From contig PLTE01000055.1 in assembly GCA_003164375.1 (NCBI GenBank), positions 1 through 24,088 on the forward strand: a stretch of DNA of 24,088 nt. Direction: 5' to 3'. Position numbers and translations under genes: made by a program. Position 1 is the stretch's first letter, and each line of letters begins with the position of its first letter. The notes under the pieces are model-generated. The model made no database searches. It was not told the origin of the DNA and worked only from the letters and a program-made list of their open reading frames with translations. This DNA comes from Hyphomicrobiales bacterium (GTDB taxonomy: Bacteria > Pseudomonadota > Alphaproteobacteria > Rhizobiales > Xanthobacteraceae). Below are positions 1 through 8,003 of the stretch, piece by piece.

Positions 1-997
1 AATTGGCGATGCCCTTCTTGATGCCTTCGCTCAAAATGCCGACATTGGTGACGAAAATGTCGTCGCCCACGACCTGCACCTTCTTGCCGATCAGGTCGGT
101 GGTGATCTTCCAGCCTTCCCAATCCTGCTCGGCATTGCCGTCCTCGATCGTGATGATCGGATAGGCGGCGGCCAGCTTGGCCAGATATTCGGCCTGCTGC
201 TGGATCGAGCGGACCACGCCTTCGCCTTCGTAATGATAGGCGCCGTCCTTGAAGAACTCGCTGGCGGCGGCGTCGAGGCCGAGCGCGATGTCCTGGCCCG
301 GCTTGAAGCCCGCCGTCTCAATGGCCTTGACCACGAAATCCAGCGCCGCTTCGGCTGAGGGCAAATTGGGGGCGAAGCCGCCCTCGTCGCCGACATTGGT
401 GTTCTGGCCGGCCTTTTTCAGCGCCGATTTCAGGGTGTGGAACACTTCCGCGCCCCAGCGCACGGCTTCCGCAATGGAATCGGCGCCGACCGGAATGATC
501 ATGAATTCCTGAAAATCGATGGGATTGTCGGCATGGGCGCCGCCGTTGATGATGTTCATCATCGGGGTCGGCAACACGCGGGCCTGCGTGCCGCCGATAT
601 AGCGATAGAGCGGCAGGCTCGAAGCCTCGGCCGCCGCCTTGGCCACCGCCATGGAAACGCCGAGGATGGCGTTGGCGCCGAGGCGCGCCTTGTTATGGGT
701 GCCGTCGAGTTCGATCAGCGCCTCGTCGATGGCGACCTGATCTTCGGCGTTATAGCCGGAAATGGCGTCGAAAATCTCGCCATTGACGGATTCGAGGGCC
801 TTGAGCACGCCCTTGCCGCCATAGCGGGACTTGTCGCCGTCGCGCAGCTCGACCGCCTCGCGGGTGCCGGTCGAAGCGCCCGACGGAACGGCGGCGCGGC
901 CAAACGAGCCGTCTTCCAGCGTCACATCGACTTCAACGGTGGGATTGCCGCGGGAATCCAGAATTTCACGGGCGACAATATCGATAATCTCGGTCAT
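1..997 (-). CDS. eno: Enolase (phosphopyruvate hydratase), 3' end cut by window edge
   Basis: Enolase interconverts 2-phosphoglycerate and phosphoenolpyruvate in cytosolic glycolysis and gluconeogenesis. I translated the minus strand from the ATG at 995-997 and read 332 uninterrupted residues to the window edge; full-length enolases have about 425-430, so roughly the last 95 are outside. Visible family marks are SRGNPTVEV near residue 15, GGAHADNP near 152, GDEGGFAPN (general acid/base Glu205), and the Mg ligands Asp242 (GLDAA), Glu285 (ITIEDG) and Asp312 (VVGDD). The second catalytic Lys would lie beyond the cut. A strong ribosome site (GAGGGGGA) sits just upstream of the ATG. It is divergent from queF across 157 bases. 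The truncation is only the window boundary. Identity is very secure. Confidence 0.97.
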   Translation of the reverse strand, partial: MTEIIDIVAREILDSRGNPTVEVDVTLEDGSFGRAAVPSGASTGTREAVELRDGDKSRYGGKGVLKALESVNGEIFDAISGYNAEDQVAIDEALIELDGTHNKARLGANAILGVSMAVAKAAAEASSLPLYRYIGGTQARVLPTPMMNIINGGAHADNPIDFQEFMIIPVGADSIAEAVRWGAEVFHTLKSALKKAGQNTNVGDEGGFAPNLPSAEAALDFVVKAIETAGFKPGQDIALGLDAAASEFFKDGAYHYEGEGVVRSIQQQAEYLAKLAAAYPIITIEDGNAEQDWEGWKITTDLIGKKVQVVGDDIFVTNVGILSEGIKKGIAN

Positions 998-1154
998 CTT
1001 TTCCCCCTCAGGCGAGTCGTGGGCTAATGGTCTTGGCGGGCGTTCTACGCCGGTTGCGTGAACAAAAAAAGAGGGCGATTGGCCGCAGCGTAAAGGATTT
1101 GCGCGCTTGCCCGGCCTTTTGCGCCGGCTTAAATGCCCGCAAAGGAGTTTTTCC

Positions 1155-1616
1155 ATGGTCCAGACCCACGATGGCGCCGGCCTGCTCGGCGCGCAGGCCA
1201 AAAGCCCGCAAAGCCCCGACGAGGCGCGACTCGACCGCGTGCCCAATCCGCACCCCGATGTGAACTATGTCGCGCGCTTCACGCAGCCCGAATTCACCTC
1301 GCTCTGCCCGGTCACGGGCCAGCCGGATTTCGCCCATTTGGTCATCGATTACGTGCCAAACCAATGGCTGGTGGAATCAAAGGCTTTGAAGCTTTACCTC
1401 ACCTCTTTCCGCAACCACGGCGCCTTCCACGAGGATTGCACGATCCGCATCGCCAAGGATCTGGTCGCCGTGCTCGCGCCCCGCTGGCTGCGCATCGGCG
1501 GCTATTGGTACCCGCGCGGCGGCATGCCGATTGACGTGTTCTGGCAGACGGCGGAACCGCCGGAGGGGGTCTGGCTGCCGGATCAGGGCGTGGCGGGGTA
1601 TCGCGGGCGGGGGTGA
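1155..1616 (+). CDS. queF: NADPH-dependent 7-cyano-7-deazaguanine reductase (preQ0 reductase, short type)
   Basis: QueF reduces the nitrile of preQ0 to the amine preQ1 with NADPH, the last free-base step before queuosine is inserted into tRNA. The 153-residue protein is the short, unimodular type. It shows the nucleophilic Cys51 in FTSLCPVTGQPD with acid Asp58, the QueF motif VESKALKLY at 73-81 that contacts NADPH, and FHE at 91-93, which holds the substrate-binding Glu93. I chose the ATG at 1155 over an in-frame ATG at 1107 because AAAGGAG at 1141-1147 lies seven bases upstream and the 16 extra residues do not look like the family. The stop codon is four bases from the end of the convergent potassium channel gene. 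No other queuosine genes are in the window, and I saw no preQ1 riboswitch upstream. Confidence 0.95.
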   Translation: MVQTHDGAGLLGAQAKSPQSPDEARLDRVPNPHPDVNYVARFTQPEFTSLCPVTGQPDFAHLVIDYVPNQWLVESKALKLYLTSFRNHGAFHEDCTIRIAKDLVAVLAPRWLRIGGYWYPRGGMPIDVFWQTAEPPEGVWLPDQGVAGYRGRG

Positions 1617-1620
1617 GCGC

Positions 1621-2544
1621 TCACTCGTCCTCCGGCTCCGTGTCGTGAATCTTGCCATAGTCGAGCTGCGGCGGCGCCCCTTCCTGGCCGGGGGTGAGTA
1701 TGTCGGAATAGACGTGGCCGAAGCGCAGGTCGGGATAGTTGTAGGCCCGGCGCACGTTCAGCCTCTGGCCGGAGACGTCGTCGAGGCCGTCGAAGACCAC
1801 GAGGATGCGGGCGTCCATCGCCTCCAGCGCTTCCGGCCCCAGCCCGAACAACGGGCTGGTCTCGTCGACCGGGTGGAAGAGAATCCAGGAAAAGGCGAAG
1901 ATCGGATTGCGCGGCTGGCGCAATTTGAGCTGTTTGAAGCGGATGAAGCGGCGGCCCTCCGGCGTGTCCTCCAGATGGATGAACCAGATTTCCGCTTTGG
2001 CCTCGCTGACCGCGCTGTGGCGGGCGTTGGCGAGCCGCGCCATCAGATGGGTCTGGCCGCTGTGCCGCCCCAGCACGATCCGCTCGGCGAAAATGATTTG
2101 CGCGCGGGGTCGTGAAAAACGCGCGAAAATCAGGCCGGTGAAGACCGCCAGCGTCGACAGTCCCGTGAAAATCTCCAGCGTCACCACGACATGGGCGTAA
2201 AGATTGCCCGGGTGCATGTCGCCATAGCCGACCGTCGCCAGCGTCTCGATCGAAAAATAAAACAGACTGAGCGGCAGATCCTTGGCGACATTGGCAATCG
2301 GCTCTTTGCCGAGCCAAAAGAAGAAGGCGAATATGGCATTGAGAACGACGAAGATCGCCGCCGCGGTGCCGAAGAACACCGGCCAGTAGACGGTCAGTGC
2401 CCGGTGATAGAGATCGGTCCAAAAGCCTTGGGCTAATCCGCGGGTTTCAATCTCGCGCTTGCCGAATCGGACCAGCTGCGGCTTGCGTTGCCATCGCGAG
2501 GCGGTCGGTTTCGGAGCCTTCGGCAATGCGGATCGCTCTCTCAT
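1621..2544 (-). CDS. Inward-rectifier potassium channel, KirBac type
   Basis: This 307-residue protein has the layout of a prokaryotic inward-rectifier K+ channel, a tetramer in the inner membrane. An amphipathic slide helix (GFWTDLYHRAL, 40-50) leads into a first membrane helix (about 54-78). A pore helix (92-102) is followed by the selectivity filter TVGYGDM at 104-110, then a second membrane helix (about 116-141). Residues 145 to about 290 match the cytoplasmic immunoglobulin-like domain of Kir channels, with IRFKQLKLRQ and FHPVDETSPLFGL as typical segments. The slide helix and C-terminal domain separate it from simple two-helix Ion_trans_2 channels. The ATG at 2544 has no strong ribosome site. 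It converges with queF, and nothing nearby suggests a specific job. Confidence 0.88.
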   Translation of the reverse strand: MRERSALPKAPKPTASRWQRKPQLVRFGKREIETRGLAQGFWTDLYHRALTVYWPVFFGTAAAIFVVLNAIFAFFFWLGKEPIANVAKDLPLSLFYFSIETLATVGYGDMHPGNLYAHVVVTLEIFTGLSTLAVFTGLIFARFSRPRAQIIFAERIVLGRHSGQTHLMARLANARHSAVSEAKAEIWFIHLEDTPEGRRFIRFKQLKLRQPRNPIFAFSWILFHPVDETSPLFGLGPEALEAMDARILVVFDGLDDVSGQRLNVRRAYNYPDLRFGHVYSDILTPGQEGAPPQLDYGKIHDTEPEDE

Positions 2545-2602
2545 TCGTCAAGGCTGGGACAAATCCGGCCTGGACAAAGCTCGCCGTGACGACGCGGATA
2601 GA

Positions 2603-3631
2603 TCATGCTGTCGCCGCGGCTTGGGTCTTAAGATGGCTGAACACTTTGCGTGCGTTGCCTTCGAAAATTTTTAGCCGGTCGGCGTCGCTGAGCCTGGGTG
2701 CGCCCTCGACGTAGCGCTTGGTGTCGTCGAAATAATGCCCGGTTTTCGGATCGAGACCCTTCACCGCGCCGACCATTTCGGAAGCGAACAGGATGTTGTC
2801 GGCCGGCACCACTTCGGTGAGCAGATCGACGCCCGGCTGGTGATAGACGCAGGTATCGAAGAAAATATTGTTCTTGATGATGTCGACGAGCTCGGGCCGG
2901 CCGTTGTTGAGCGCGATGCCGCGGAAGCGGCCCCAGTGGAACGGGACCGCGCCGCCGCCGTGCGGGATGATCAGCTTGAGTGTCGGAAAATCCTTGAACA
3001 GGTCGGACAGGATCAGCTGCATGAACGCCATGGTGTCGGCGTTGAGGTAATACGACCCGGTGGTGTGCATCGCCGGATTGCAGCAACCCGAGACGTGAAT
3101 CATGGCCGGCACGTCGAGCTCGACCATTTTCTCGTAGAACGGATACCACCATTTGTCGGTCAAGGGCGGTGAGTTGAAATAACCGCCGGACGGGTCGGGA
3201 TTGAGGTTGCAGCCGATGAAGCCCATCTTCACGCAGCGCTCAAGTTCGCCGATGGCGTGCTGCGGCGGCACGCCGGGCGACTGCGGCAGCTGACACACGC
3301 CGATGAAGTTCTGCGGGAACAGCGAGACCACGCGCGCGATCAAATCGTTGCAGATCTGCGACCATTCCAGACTCACGCTCTCGTCGCCGATATGGTGTCC
3401 CATGCCGGAGGCGCGCGGCGAGAAAATCGTCAGGTCGGTGCCGCGTTCGCGCTGCAGCTTGAGCTGGTTTTGCTCGATGCTGTCGCGGATCTCGTCGTCG
3501 GACATTTTGAGGCTGGCGCGCGACGGCATCGCCGTCTTGTCCTTGGCATTGGCGGCCGCGGTTTGCTCCTTGCGGAAACGAAGGAGGTCCTTGGGCTCGG
3601 TGGTATAGTGGCCGTGGCAATCGATGATCAT
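2603..3631 (-). CDS. ligJ: 4-oxalomesaconate hydratase-like amidohydrolase (LigJ family)
   Basis: LigJ hydrates 4-oxalomesaconate to 4-carboxy-4-hydroxy-2-oxoadipate in the protocatechuate/gallate 4,5-cleavage pathway. The 342-residue length and the opening MIIDCHGHYTT match LigJ. It has an amidohydrolase TIM barrel with metal-ligand candidates His6 and His8 (DCHGH), His179 (MIHVSG), His224 (IIPHGGG) and Glu285 (FASEMVG); the FASE segment replaces the Asp used by ordinary amidohydrolases and is typical of the LigJ branch. The ATG at 3631 begins directly at the conserved N-terminus although the ribosome site is weak. It is followed by 81 bases and then the hydrolase at 3713, probably transcribed independently. 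No ligAB, ligC or ligI is in the window. A related decarboxylase-type amidohydrolase remains possible. Confidence 0.82.
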   Translation of the reverse strand: MIIDCHGHYTTEPKDLLRFRKEQTAAANAKDKTAMPSRASLKMSDDEIRDSIEQNQLKLQRERGTDLTIFSPRASGMGHHIGDESVSLEWSQICNDLIARVVSLFPQNFIGVCQLPQSPGVPPQHAIGELERCVKMGFIGCNLNPDPSGGYFNSPPLTDKWWYPFYEKMVELDVPAMIHVSGCCNPAMHTTGSYYLNADTMAFMQLILSDLFKDFPTLKLIIPHGGGAVPFHWGRFRGIALNNGRPELVDIIKNNIFFDTCVYHQPGVDLLTEVVPADNILFASEMVGAVKGLDPKTGHYFDDTKRYVEGAPRLSDADRLKIFEGNARKVFSHLKTQAAATA

Positions 3632-3712
3632 GTCAGCGCCGTTTCAAGGGGTTGGAGCGGGGATGCTACGGCGCGCGGCGGCGTTGTCAAACTGCGACGG
3701 CGGGCCGCCGCA

Positions 3713-4720
3713 TTACGGGCCGGCGGTCTCCGGCAGGGTGCGCATCCAGGCGGCCGCGACATCGAGCGCCTTGGGGTCGGAGAATACGTCAAAGTGGCTC
3801 GTATTCGGCAGGATTTGCATTTGCGCTTGCGGCGCGTCGGCGGCCATCAGCGCGCGCAGCGCTTCGGCATCGATGGCCTCGTCGTTGGCGCCGATAAGGA
3901 CCAGCGTGCGTGGTGCAAGGGCGCGAATGTCGGCATCATAATTGTGCCGCGGATGATACGAGGCGTTCAGCCGGTAGGAATAGGACAGCGTTTCAGTGCC
4001 GTCCCAAAACTTCGCCGGCTTGTTGAAAGCGACGATGGGAAGTCCATTGAAGCCGTGAATGCCGATGGCGTTGAGCGCAAGCAGCCCGTAGAGGCGCTTC
4101 CAGTGCAAAATGGCCCAACCGCCGGCGTCGCCGTTTTTGACCGCCTTCGACAGCGGAATGATCGGCGCGAGCAACAGATAGCTCGATACATCGCCGGCAT
4201 AAGCGCCGCCCGCAAAGCGGATGGCGAGACCGCCGCCGCTGGAATGGCCGCCGAGCGTGATCGGGCCGTCGAGCCGCTCGGACGACCGCAAGAACTTGAT
4301 CAGGTCGTCAAGGTCGTCCTCATACTGGCCGATGTAATCGACGTCGCCGCGCCGGCGGCCCGACATGTAATGCCCGCGTAGATTCGGCAGCACGACCTTC
4401 GCCACACCATCGAGGCTCAGTGCTGTCGCGAGCGCATGATAGCCGCCGCCGTGATAGGACGAGCCGTGAATGAAGATCAGGATGCGGTCCGATGCTGAGT
4501 CATAAATGCGATAGGCCAATTGTTCGCCGTCGCGCGCCGGGTAGCGCCGCAGGCTCGGCGGATCGATGTCGGTCGGCGCTTTTCGCAGCGAGGTGAAATC
4601 GAAAACATCCTTCGGTGCCGGCAAGGGCGGCTCCGGCGTCGCCACCAGCACCAGCGCGGCGACGATGCCGAGGACGAACAGCCCGGCGATGCACGCGGCG
4701 CCCATAAGCATCTTTTTCAT
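3713..4720 (-). CDS. Membrane-anchored alpha/beta hydrolase (serine aminopeptidase-like fold)
   Basis: This is a 335-residue alpha/beta hydrolase with one N-terminal hydrophobic helix (about 7-27) followed by a proline-rich linker, so it is probably held on the periplasmic face of the inner membrane or is exported. The catalytic triad can be read: Ser160 in GHSSG, Asp280 in IGANDEA and His309 in NTSHFDVF, with an oxyanion HGSSYHGGG segment at 85-93. Such enzymes hydrolyse esters, lipids or small amides, and the substrate cannot be read here. The start could be the ATG at 4720 or the in-frame ATG three codons later; the Shine-Dalgarno match is weak for both. It lies between ligJ (same strand) and a divergent aldolase, which would suit an esterase feeding a catabolic route, but that is inference only. 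Confidence 0.85.
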   Translation of the reverse strand: MKKMLMGAACIAGLFVLGIVAALVLVATPEPPLPAPKDVFDFTSLRKAPTDIDPPSLRRYPARDGEQLAYRIYDSASDRILIFIHGSSYHGGGYHALATALSLDGVAKVVLPNLRGHYMSGRRRGDVDYIGQYEDDLDDLIKFLRSSERLDGPITLGGHSSGGGLAIRFAGGAYAGDVSSYLLLAPIIPLSKAVKNGDAGGWAILHWKRLYGLLALNAIGIHGFNGLPIVAFNKPAKFWDGTETLSYSYRLNASYHPRHNYDADIRALAPRTLVLIGANDEAIDAEALRALMAADAPQAQMQILPNTSHFDVFSDPKALDVAAAWMRTLPETAGP

Positions 4721-4832
4721 CTCGGCAATCTACCACGCGGCCGCGGGCGGAGCGAAGCATTGCGCTACCTTGGCGCCTCGCTATGACGCTATACACACGC
4801 TACACTGACATTGCTACGATGGGAGACTAGGG

Positions 4833-5696
4833 ATGGCTGAACTACCACGGCTCAACGGCGTCATTCGCGCGCTCGAAGCGGGCCGGCATGCGCTGACGTG
4901 TTTTACGCCGGCCGAAATCAATTCCGCGATCGGTATGAGCACGTCGAAATTCGACGGTTGCGTGTTCGAGATGGAGCACCAACCGTGGGATGGCCTGCGG
5001 TTGCGGGATTGCCTGCAATATATGCTCAACCGCGCGCAGATCGCCAAAGCGGCGTCGGTCGTGCCGGCTGTCACGCCCATGGTCCGCATTCCGGTCAATG
5101 GCGTCGAGATGGCGCAGTGGCATGCCAAGCAGGCCCTCGACATGGGCTGCTACGGTATCGTGTTCCCGCATATTTCCACCGTCGCGGAGGCTTCCAATGC
5201 GGTCGGCGCCTGCCGCTATCCGCGGCTCGCCGCTGCCGCCCATTACGAGCCCGCGGGCATCCGCGGCGATGGGCCGACCGCCGCCGCGCGCTATTGGGGC
5301 CTGACGCAGCAGGAATATTACCAGAAGGCCGACGTCTGGCCGCTCAATCCGGGCGGCGAGATCTTTTGCATCCTGCAGATAGAGGATACGCGAGGGGTCG
5401 AGAATCTCGACGACATGCTCAAAGATGTGCCGGGCATCGGCGCGATCTTGATCGGCGAGGGCGATCTCAGCCAGGAACTCGGCTATCCGCGCCAATACGA
5501 GCACAAGGTCGTGCTGGAGTGGATGAAGCGCGTGGTCGATACCTGCAAGAGGCACAACGTGGTGGTCGGCCACCCGCATGTCGAGCAGCACAATGTCGAA
5601 CGCGTCGTCAAGGAGGGCTATCGCTTCCTGATGTGCGCGCCGGTGCAGAGCTACGGCCACTTGGAGAAAGCGCGGCAGTTGACCGGCCGGGCCTGA
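4833..5696 (+). CDS. HpcH/HpaI-family aldolase
   Basis: The 287-residue protein belongs to the metal-dependent class II pyruvate aldolases (HpcH/HpaI), which split 4-hydroxy-2-oxo acids into pyruvate plus an aldehyde or oxo acid. The expected active-site residues are present in order: His49 (FEMEHQPW), Arg85 (MVRIPVNG, binds the pyruvate carboxylate and enolate), Glu184 (LQIED) and Asp211 (GEGDLS), the last two being the metal ligands. It is somewhat longer than HpaI (about 250-265), with an insert around 139-172. GGGAGA at 4821-4826 lies six bases before the ATG. It is divergent from the alpha/beta hydrolase and near the LigJ-like hydratase, whose product is a 4-hydroxy-2-oxo acid, so it may take the aldolase step usually done by LigK. 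Specificity is unproven. Confidence 0.87.
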   Translation: MAELPRLNGVIRALEAGRHALTCFTPAEINSAIGMSTSKFDGCVFEMEHQPWDGLRLRDCLQYMLNRAQIAKAASVVPAVTPMVRIPVNGVEMAQWHAKQALDMGCYGIVFPHISTVAEASNAVGACRYPRLAAAAHYEPAGIRGDGPTAAARYWGLTQQEYYQKADVWPLNPGGEIFCILQIEDTRGVENLDDMLKDVPGIGAILIGEGDLSQELGYPRQYEHKVVLEWMKRVVDTCKRHNVVVGHPHVEQHNVERVVKEGYRFLMCAPVQSYGHLEKARQLTGRA

Positions 5697-5717
5697 GCCG
5701 CTCCGCCGCGTGCGGGG

Positions 5718-5915
5718 CTATTCCCGTTCGGGCGTCGATGTCGGGCGTACGACAGTGCCCGCCGCCAAAAGGAACCAGGCCAGGAAGATGTACCAGGCCG
5801 AATTTCCGGTCAGGCCGGGGATCGGCAGCGAAATCGGCAGCGATGCCAGAACGCCGAGCATGGCCAGGCAGCCGGAAATGACAAACAGAGCAATATTCGG
5901 TGCGCGTAATGGCAT
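5718..5915 (-). CDS. Small two-helix membrane protein, function unknown
   Basis: I do not recognise a family. The 65 residues form two hydrophobic segments (about 8-33 and 39-56), separated by a short Pro/Gly turn and followed by a polar, charged tail (RPTSTPERE), as in a small inner-membrane hairpin. It is supported as a gene by GGGAG placed six bases before the ATG at 5915 and by the lack of a better frame in this stretch. Its stop codon is 21 bases from the end of the convergent aldolase gene. Role and partners cannot be stated. Confidence 0.55.
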   Translation of the reverse strand: MPLRAPNIALFVISGCLAMLGVLASLPISLPIPGLTGNSAWYIFLAWFLLAAGTVVRPTSTPERE

Positions 5916-6070
5916 GGAGTGCTCCCAAAGCTACGCGGCTTGTATGTCTTATGACGGTAAATCCTTGCTTAGCGGCGTGATAATGGGCGGTAACAAGATT
6001 TCTTCATTGCTTTTAAATTCCTAATAAAGAAGTTCGGTCTTAATAGCCGGGCGTGGCCAAGGAGCGCTCT

Positions 6071-6229
6071 ATGGGTCTGGTCGTCAGGTTCTTGAAGGAC
6101 GAAAGCGGGGCGACCGCGATCGAGTACGGCTTGATTGCAACCGGGATCGCGGTGGCGATCATTCCGGTGATTACGGGTCTTGGGACCAAGCTTAAGACTA
6201 CGTTCTCGACGATTTCGACGGCGCTGTAA
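6071..6229 (+). CDS. flp: Flp/Fap-type pilin, solitary
   Basis: This 52-residue protein is a Flp pilin, the subunit of tight-adherence (Tad) type IVb pili. A short basic leader (MGLVVRFLKDESG) ends at the expected prepilin site, with cleavage after Gly13 giving a mature chain starting ATAIEYGLIA; Glu18 and Tyr19 are the conserved Glu-Tyr pair five and six residues after the cut. A hydrophobic helix (about 20-37) and a short Thr/Ser-rich tail follow. AAGGAG at 6059-6064, six bases before the ATG, is an ideal ribosome site. No tadV/cpaA prepilin peptidase, secretin, ATPase or other pilus gene is in the window, so it would depend on a Tad machine encoded elsewhere. The 141 bases upstream are relatively AT-rich and probably contain its promoter. 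Confidence 0.9.
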   Translation: MGLVVRFLKDESGATAIEYGLIATGIAVAIIPVITGLGTKLKTTFSTISTAL

Positions 6230-6270
6230 TACCGCGCCGGTTGCGCTCCGCTTTCGCAGTAAATCCGCCA

Positions 6271-7974
6271 TTAGTGCAGCAGCGCCGCCTCAAAAGCGCT
6301 TGCGATCGCTTGCTTGCTCTTGCCGGCACGCACCGCGTCGCCGATGACGGTGACGATCTGTCCCGGCCGTGCCAGAGGCGTAAAGCGCGCTGCGGTGGCG
6401 CGCCGGGCGCGATAATAGAACCAGTCGCGCACGGGAGGCGAAGCGAACAGCCGGGCAATGCCCGGCAGGCGCGCCACATGACGGTCGAGCAGCCATTCGG
6501 CGAGTGCGCCGAGGCCGAAGCGATAGGCGGCGCCGCTGGCGATGACGATGCGGTCGAACGGCGCCAGCAGTTCCGGTTGCGCGGTCACGTCGGTCGCATA
6601 GCGAAAGACGACGCCGTTCATGGCGCAGGCCGCCGCGAGGTCATCGATAAAGCGCGCAAAGCTATTTTCGTTCGCCTCGACCTCTTGAAACAGCGGCGCC
6701 TTGCCGGCGTAACGGAACGCGCCACCGGCATGCAGATTTTTCTCGAACACGGTCACGCTGTTTCCGACCACGACCAGCGACGCATAGCTCAGCCCGGCCG
6801 GTCCTGCACCGATCACGGCGATGCGCTCGCCGCGTGGCGGTTGCGGATCGGCGAACAAAGTTTCGCGGCCGGCCGTGCCGTTGACCACGCAGCCGATACG
6901 CGCGCCGCCGCGCATCTCGTTGATGCAGGTGTTGCAGGCAAGGCAGCGGCGGATCGGCTCGCCGCGCCGCAATTTCTCGACCCATTGCGGGTCGGCAATG
7001 AGCGTGCGGCCTAGCGCAATGAAATCTGTCTTGCCGCTCGCGACCGCGGCTTCTGCCGTTTCCGGATCGCCGAGCCGGCCGACCGCGATCACGGGGACGC
7101 CGATATGCCGCTTTACGTCGGCGGCGTATTCGAGAAAGGTGGCGTCGGGAAAGCTCATCGGCGGCAGCACGATCTGCGCCGACGGCAACGACCGATAATG
7201 CCCCGCAGTGACATGCAACGCATCGGCGCCCGCGGCCGCTGCCCAGATCGCGACTTGGCGGCCTTCGACATAGGGGAGGCCGCCGGGAAAGAAATCCTCG
7301 ACCGACAGCCGATAGACCACGCCCAGACCGGGCACCGCGGCTTTTACCGCGCGCAAAATCTCAAGGCCGAAACGGGCGCGATTCTCTAGGCTGCCGCCAT
7401 AGTCGTCGTTGCGGCGGTTTTCGAACGGCGCATGAAATTGCGAAATCAGATAGCCGTGCGCGGCATGGATTTCGACGCAATCGAAGCCGGCCGTTTGCGC
7501 ACGCAGCGCGGCTGCGACATAGGCGGCGGTGGTTTCTCCAATCCGCGCTTTGGTCATCTCCTGCGGAATGATGGTTTCGAATGTCGTCTCGTAGACCGGA
7601 TGCGGAATGGTCGACGGCGCGATCGGCGTCTCGCCGCAGATATCGAGGCGGGTATGGCCGCCGCCGTGGCCGAGCTGGATCGACGCTTTGGCGCCGCCGC
7701 GATGGATCGCGCCGACCAGCCGGGTGAGGCCTGGAATGAAGCGGTCGTCGTAAATGCCGACCTCGCGGCGGCGATGCCGGCCGGCCTTTTCCGGCGACGC
7801 CATTTCCACCGTGATCAGGCCGGTGCCGCCTTGCACCCGCGCCATGTAATAGGCGATCGAGTCGTCGGTGACGAAACCCTCATCGTCGGCCGTCCGCGTC
7901 GTCATCGGCGGCATGACGATGCGGTTTTTGATTTCGACTGAGCCGATACGCGCCGGCGTGAGCAGGATGTTCAT
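6271..7974 (-). CDS. FMN/FeS/FAD oxidoreductase of the 2,4-dienoyl-CoA reductase/TMADH family, short form lacking the NAD(P)H domain
   Basis: Residues 1 to about 330 form an Old Yellow Enzyme barrel, with the active-site HAAHGYL at 170-176 and FENRRNDDYGGSLENR after it. A four-Cys cluster follows (Cys344, 347, 350, 362; CxxCxxC-x11-C), typical of the [4Fe-4S] site of 2,4-dienoyl-CoA reductase and trimethylamine dehydrogenase. An FAD Rossmann motif (GAGPAG, 389-394) and a closing FAD motif (TVIGDAV, about 542-548) are present. Between them the usual NAD(P)H-binding Rossmann domain is replaced by about 55 residues without a GxGxxG motif, so the protein is 567 residues rather than about 670. The ATG at 7974 is my start; an in-frame TTG at 7980 is an alternative, and neither has a good ribosome site. 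It is last in the minus-strand cluster, 86 bases after the dioxygenase gene. Substrate unknown. Confidence 0.85.
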   Translation of the reverse strand: MNILLTPARIGSVEIKNRIVMPPMTTRTADDEGFVTDDSIAYYMARVQGGTGLITVEMASPEKAGRHRRREVGIYDDRFIPGLTRLVGAIHRGGAKASIQLGHGGGHTRLDICGETPIAPSTIPHPVYETTFETIIPQEMTKARIGETTAAYVAAALRAQTAGFDCVEIHAAHGYLISQFHAPFENRRNDDYGGSLENRARFGLEILRAVKAAVPGLGVVYRLSVEDFFPGGLPYVEGRQVAIWAAAAGADALHVTAGHYRSLPSAQIVLPPMSFPDATFLEYAADVKRHIGVPVIAVGRLGDPETAEAAVASGKTDFIALGRTLIADPQWVEKLRRGEPIRRCLACNTCINEMRGGARIGCVVNGTAGRETLFADPQPPRGERIAVIGAGPAGLSYASLVVVGNSVTVFEKNLHAGGAFRYAGKAPLFQEVEANENSFARFIDDLAAACAMNGVVFRYATDVTAQPELLAPFDRIVIASGAAYRFGLGALAEWLLDRHVARLPGIARLFASPPVRDWFYYRARRATAARFTPLARPGQIVTVIGDAVRAGKSKQAIASAFEAALLH

Positions 7975-8003
7975 GGCCAAATGTTGGTGACCACGATGTT
8001 CAT
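7971..8003 (-). other. Ten-codon upstream reading frame overlapping the oxidoreductase start
   Basis: An ATG at 8001-8003 opens a frame reading MNIVVTNIWP and stops at TGA in an ATGA overlap with the ATG at 7974, the arrangement used for translational coupling. The two start regions share a 13-base direct repeat (7966-7978 and 7995-8007), so the short frame looks like a duplicate of the gene's own start. Only a weak AGGG precedes it. It may be a leader that helps ribosomes reach a start with no Shine-Dalgarno, or an accident of the duplication. Confidence 0.3.

Noticed and set aside
1107..1154. Earlier ATG for queF adding 16 residues
   Set aside because: The ATG at 1155 has AAAGGAG at seven bases, and the added residues do not resemble the family N-terminus.
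998..1154. Possible preQ1 riboswitch before queF
   Set aside because: I could not find the short stem with an A-rich tail pairing to the loop, nor the class II layout, so there is no support beyond the gene's identity.
3257..4381. A 374-codon open frame on the plus strand
   Set aside because: It runs antisense across ligJ and the hydrolase; composition and lack of motifs mark it as a shadow.
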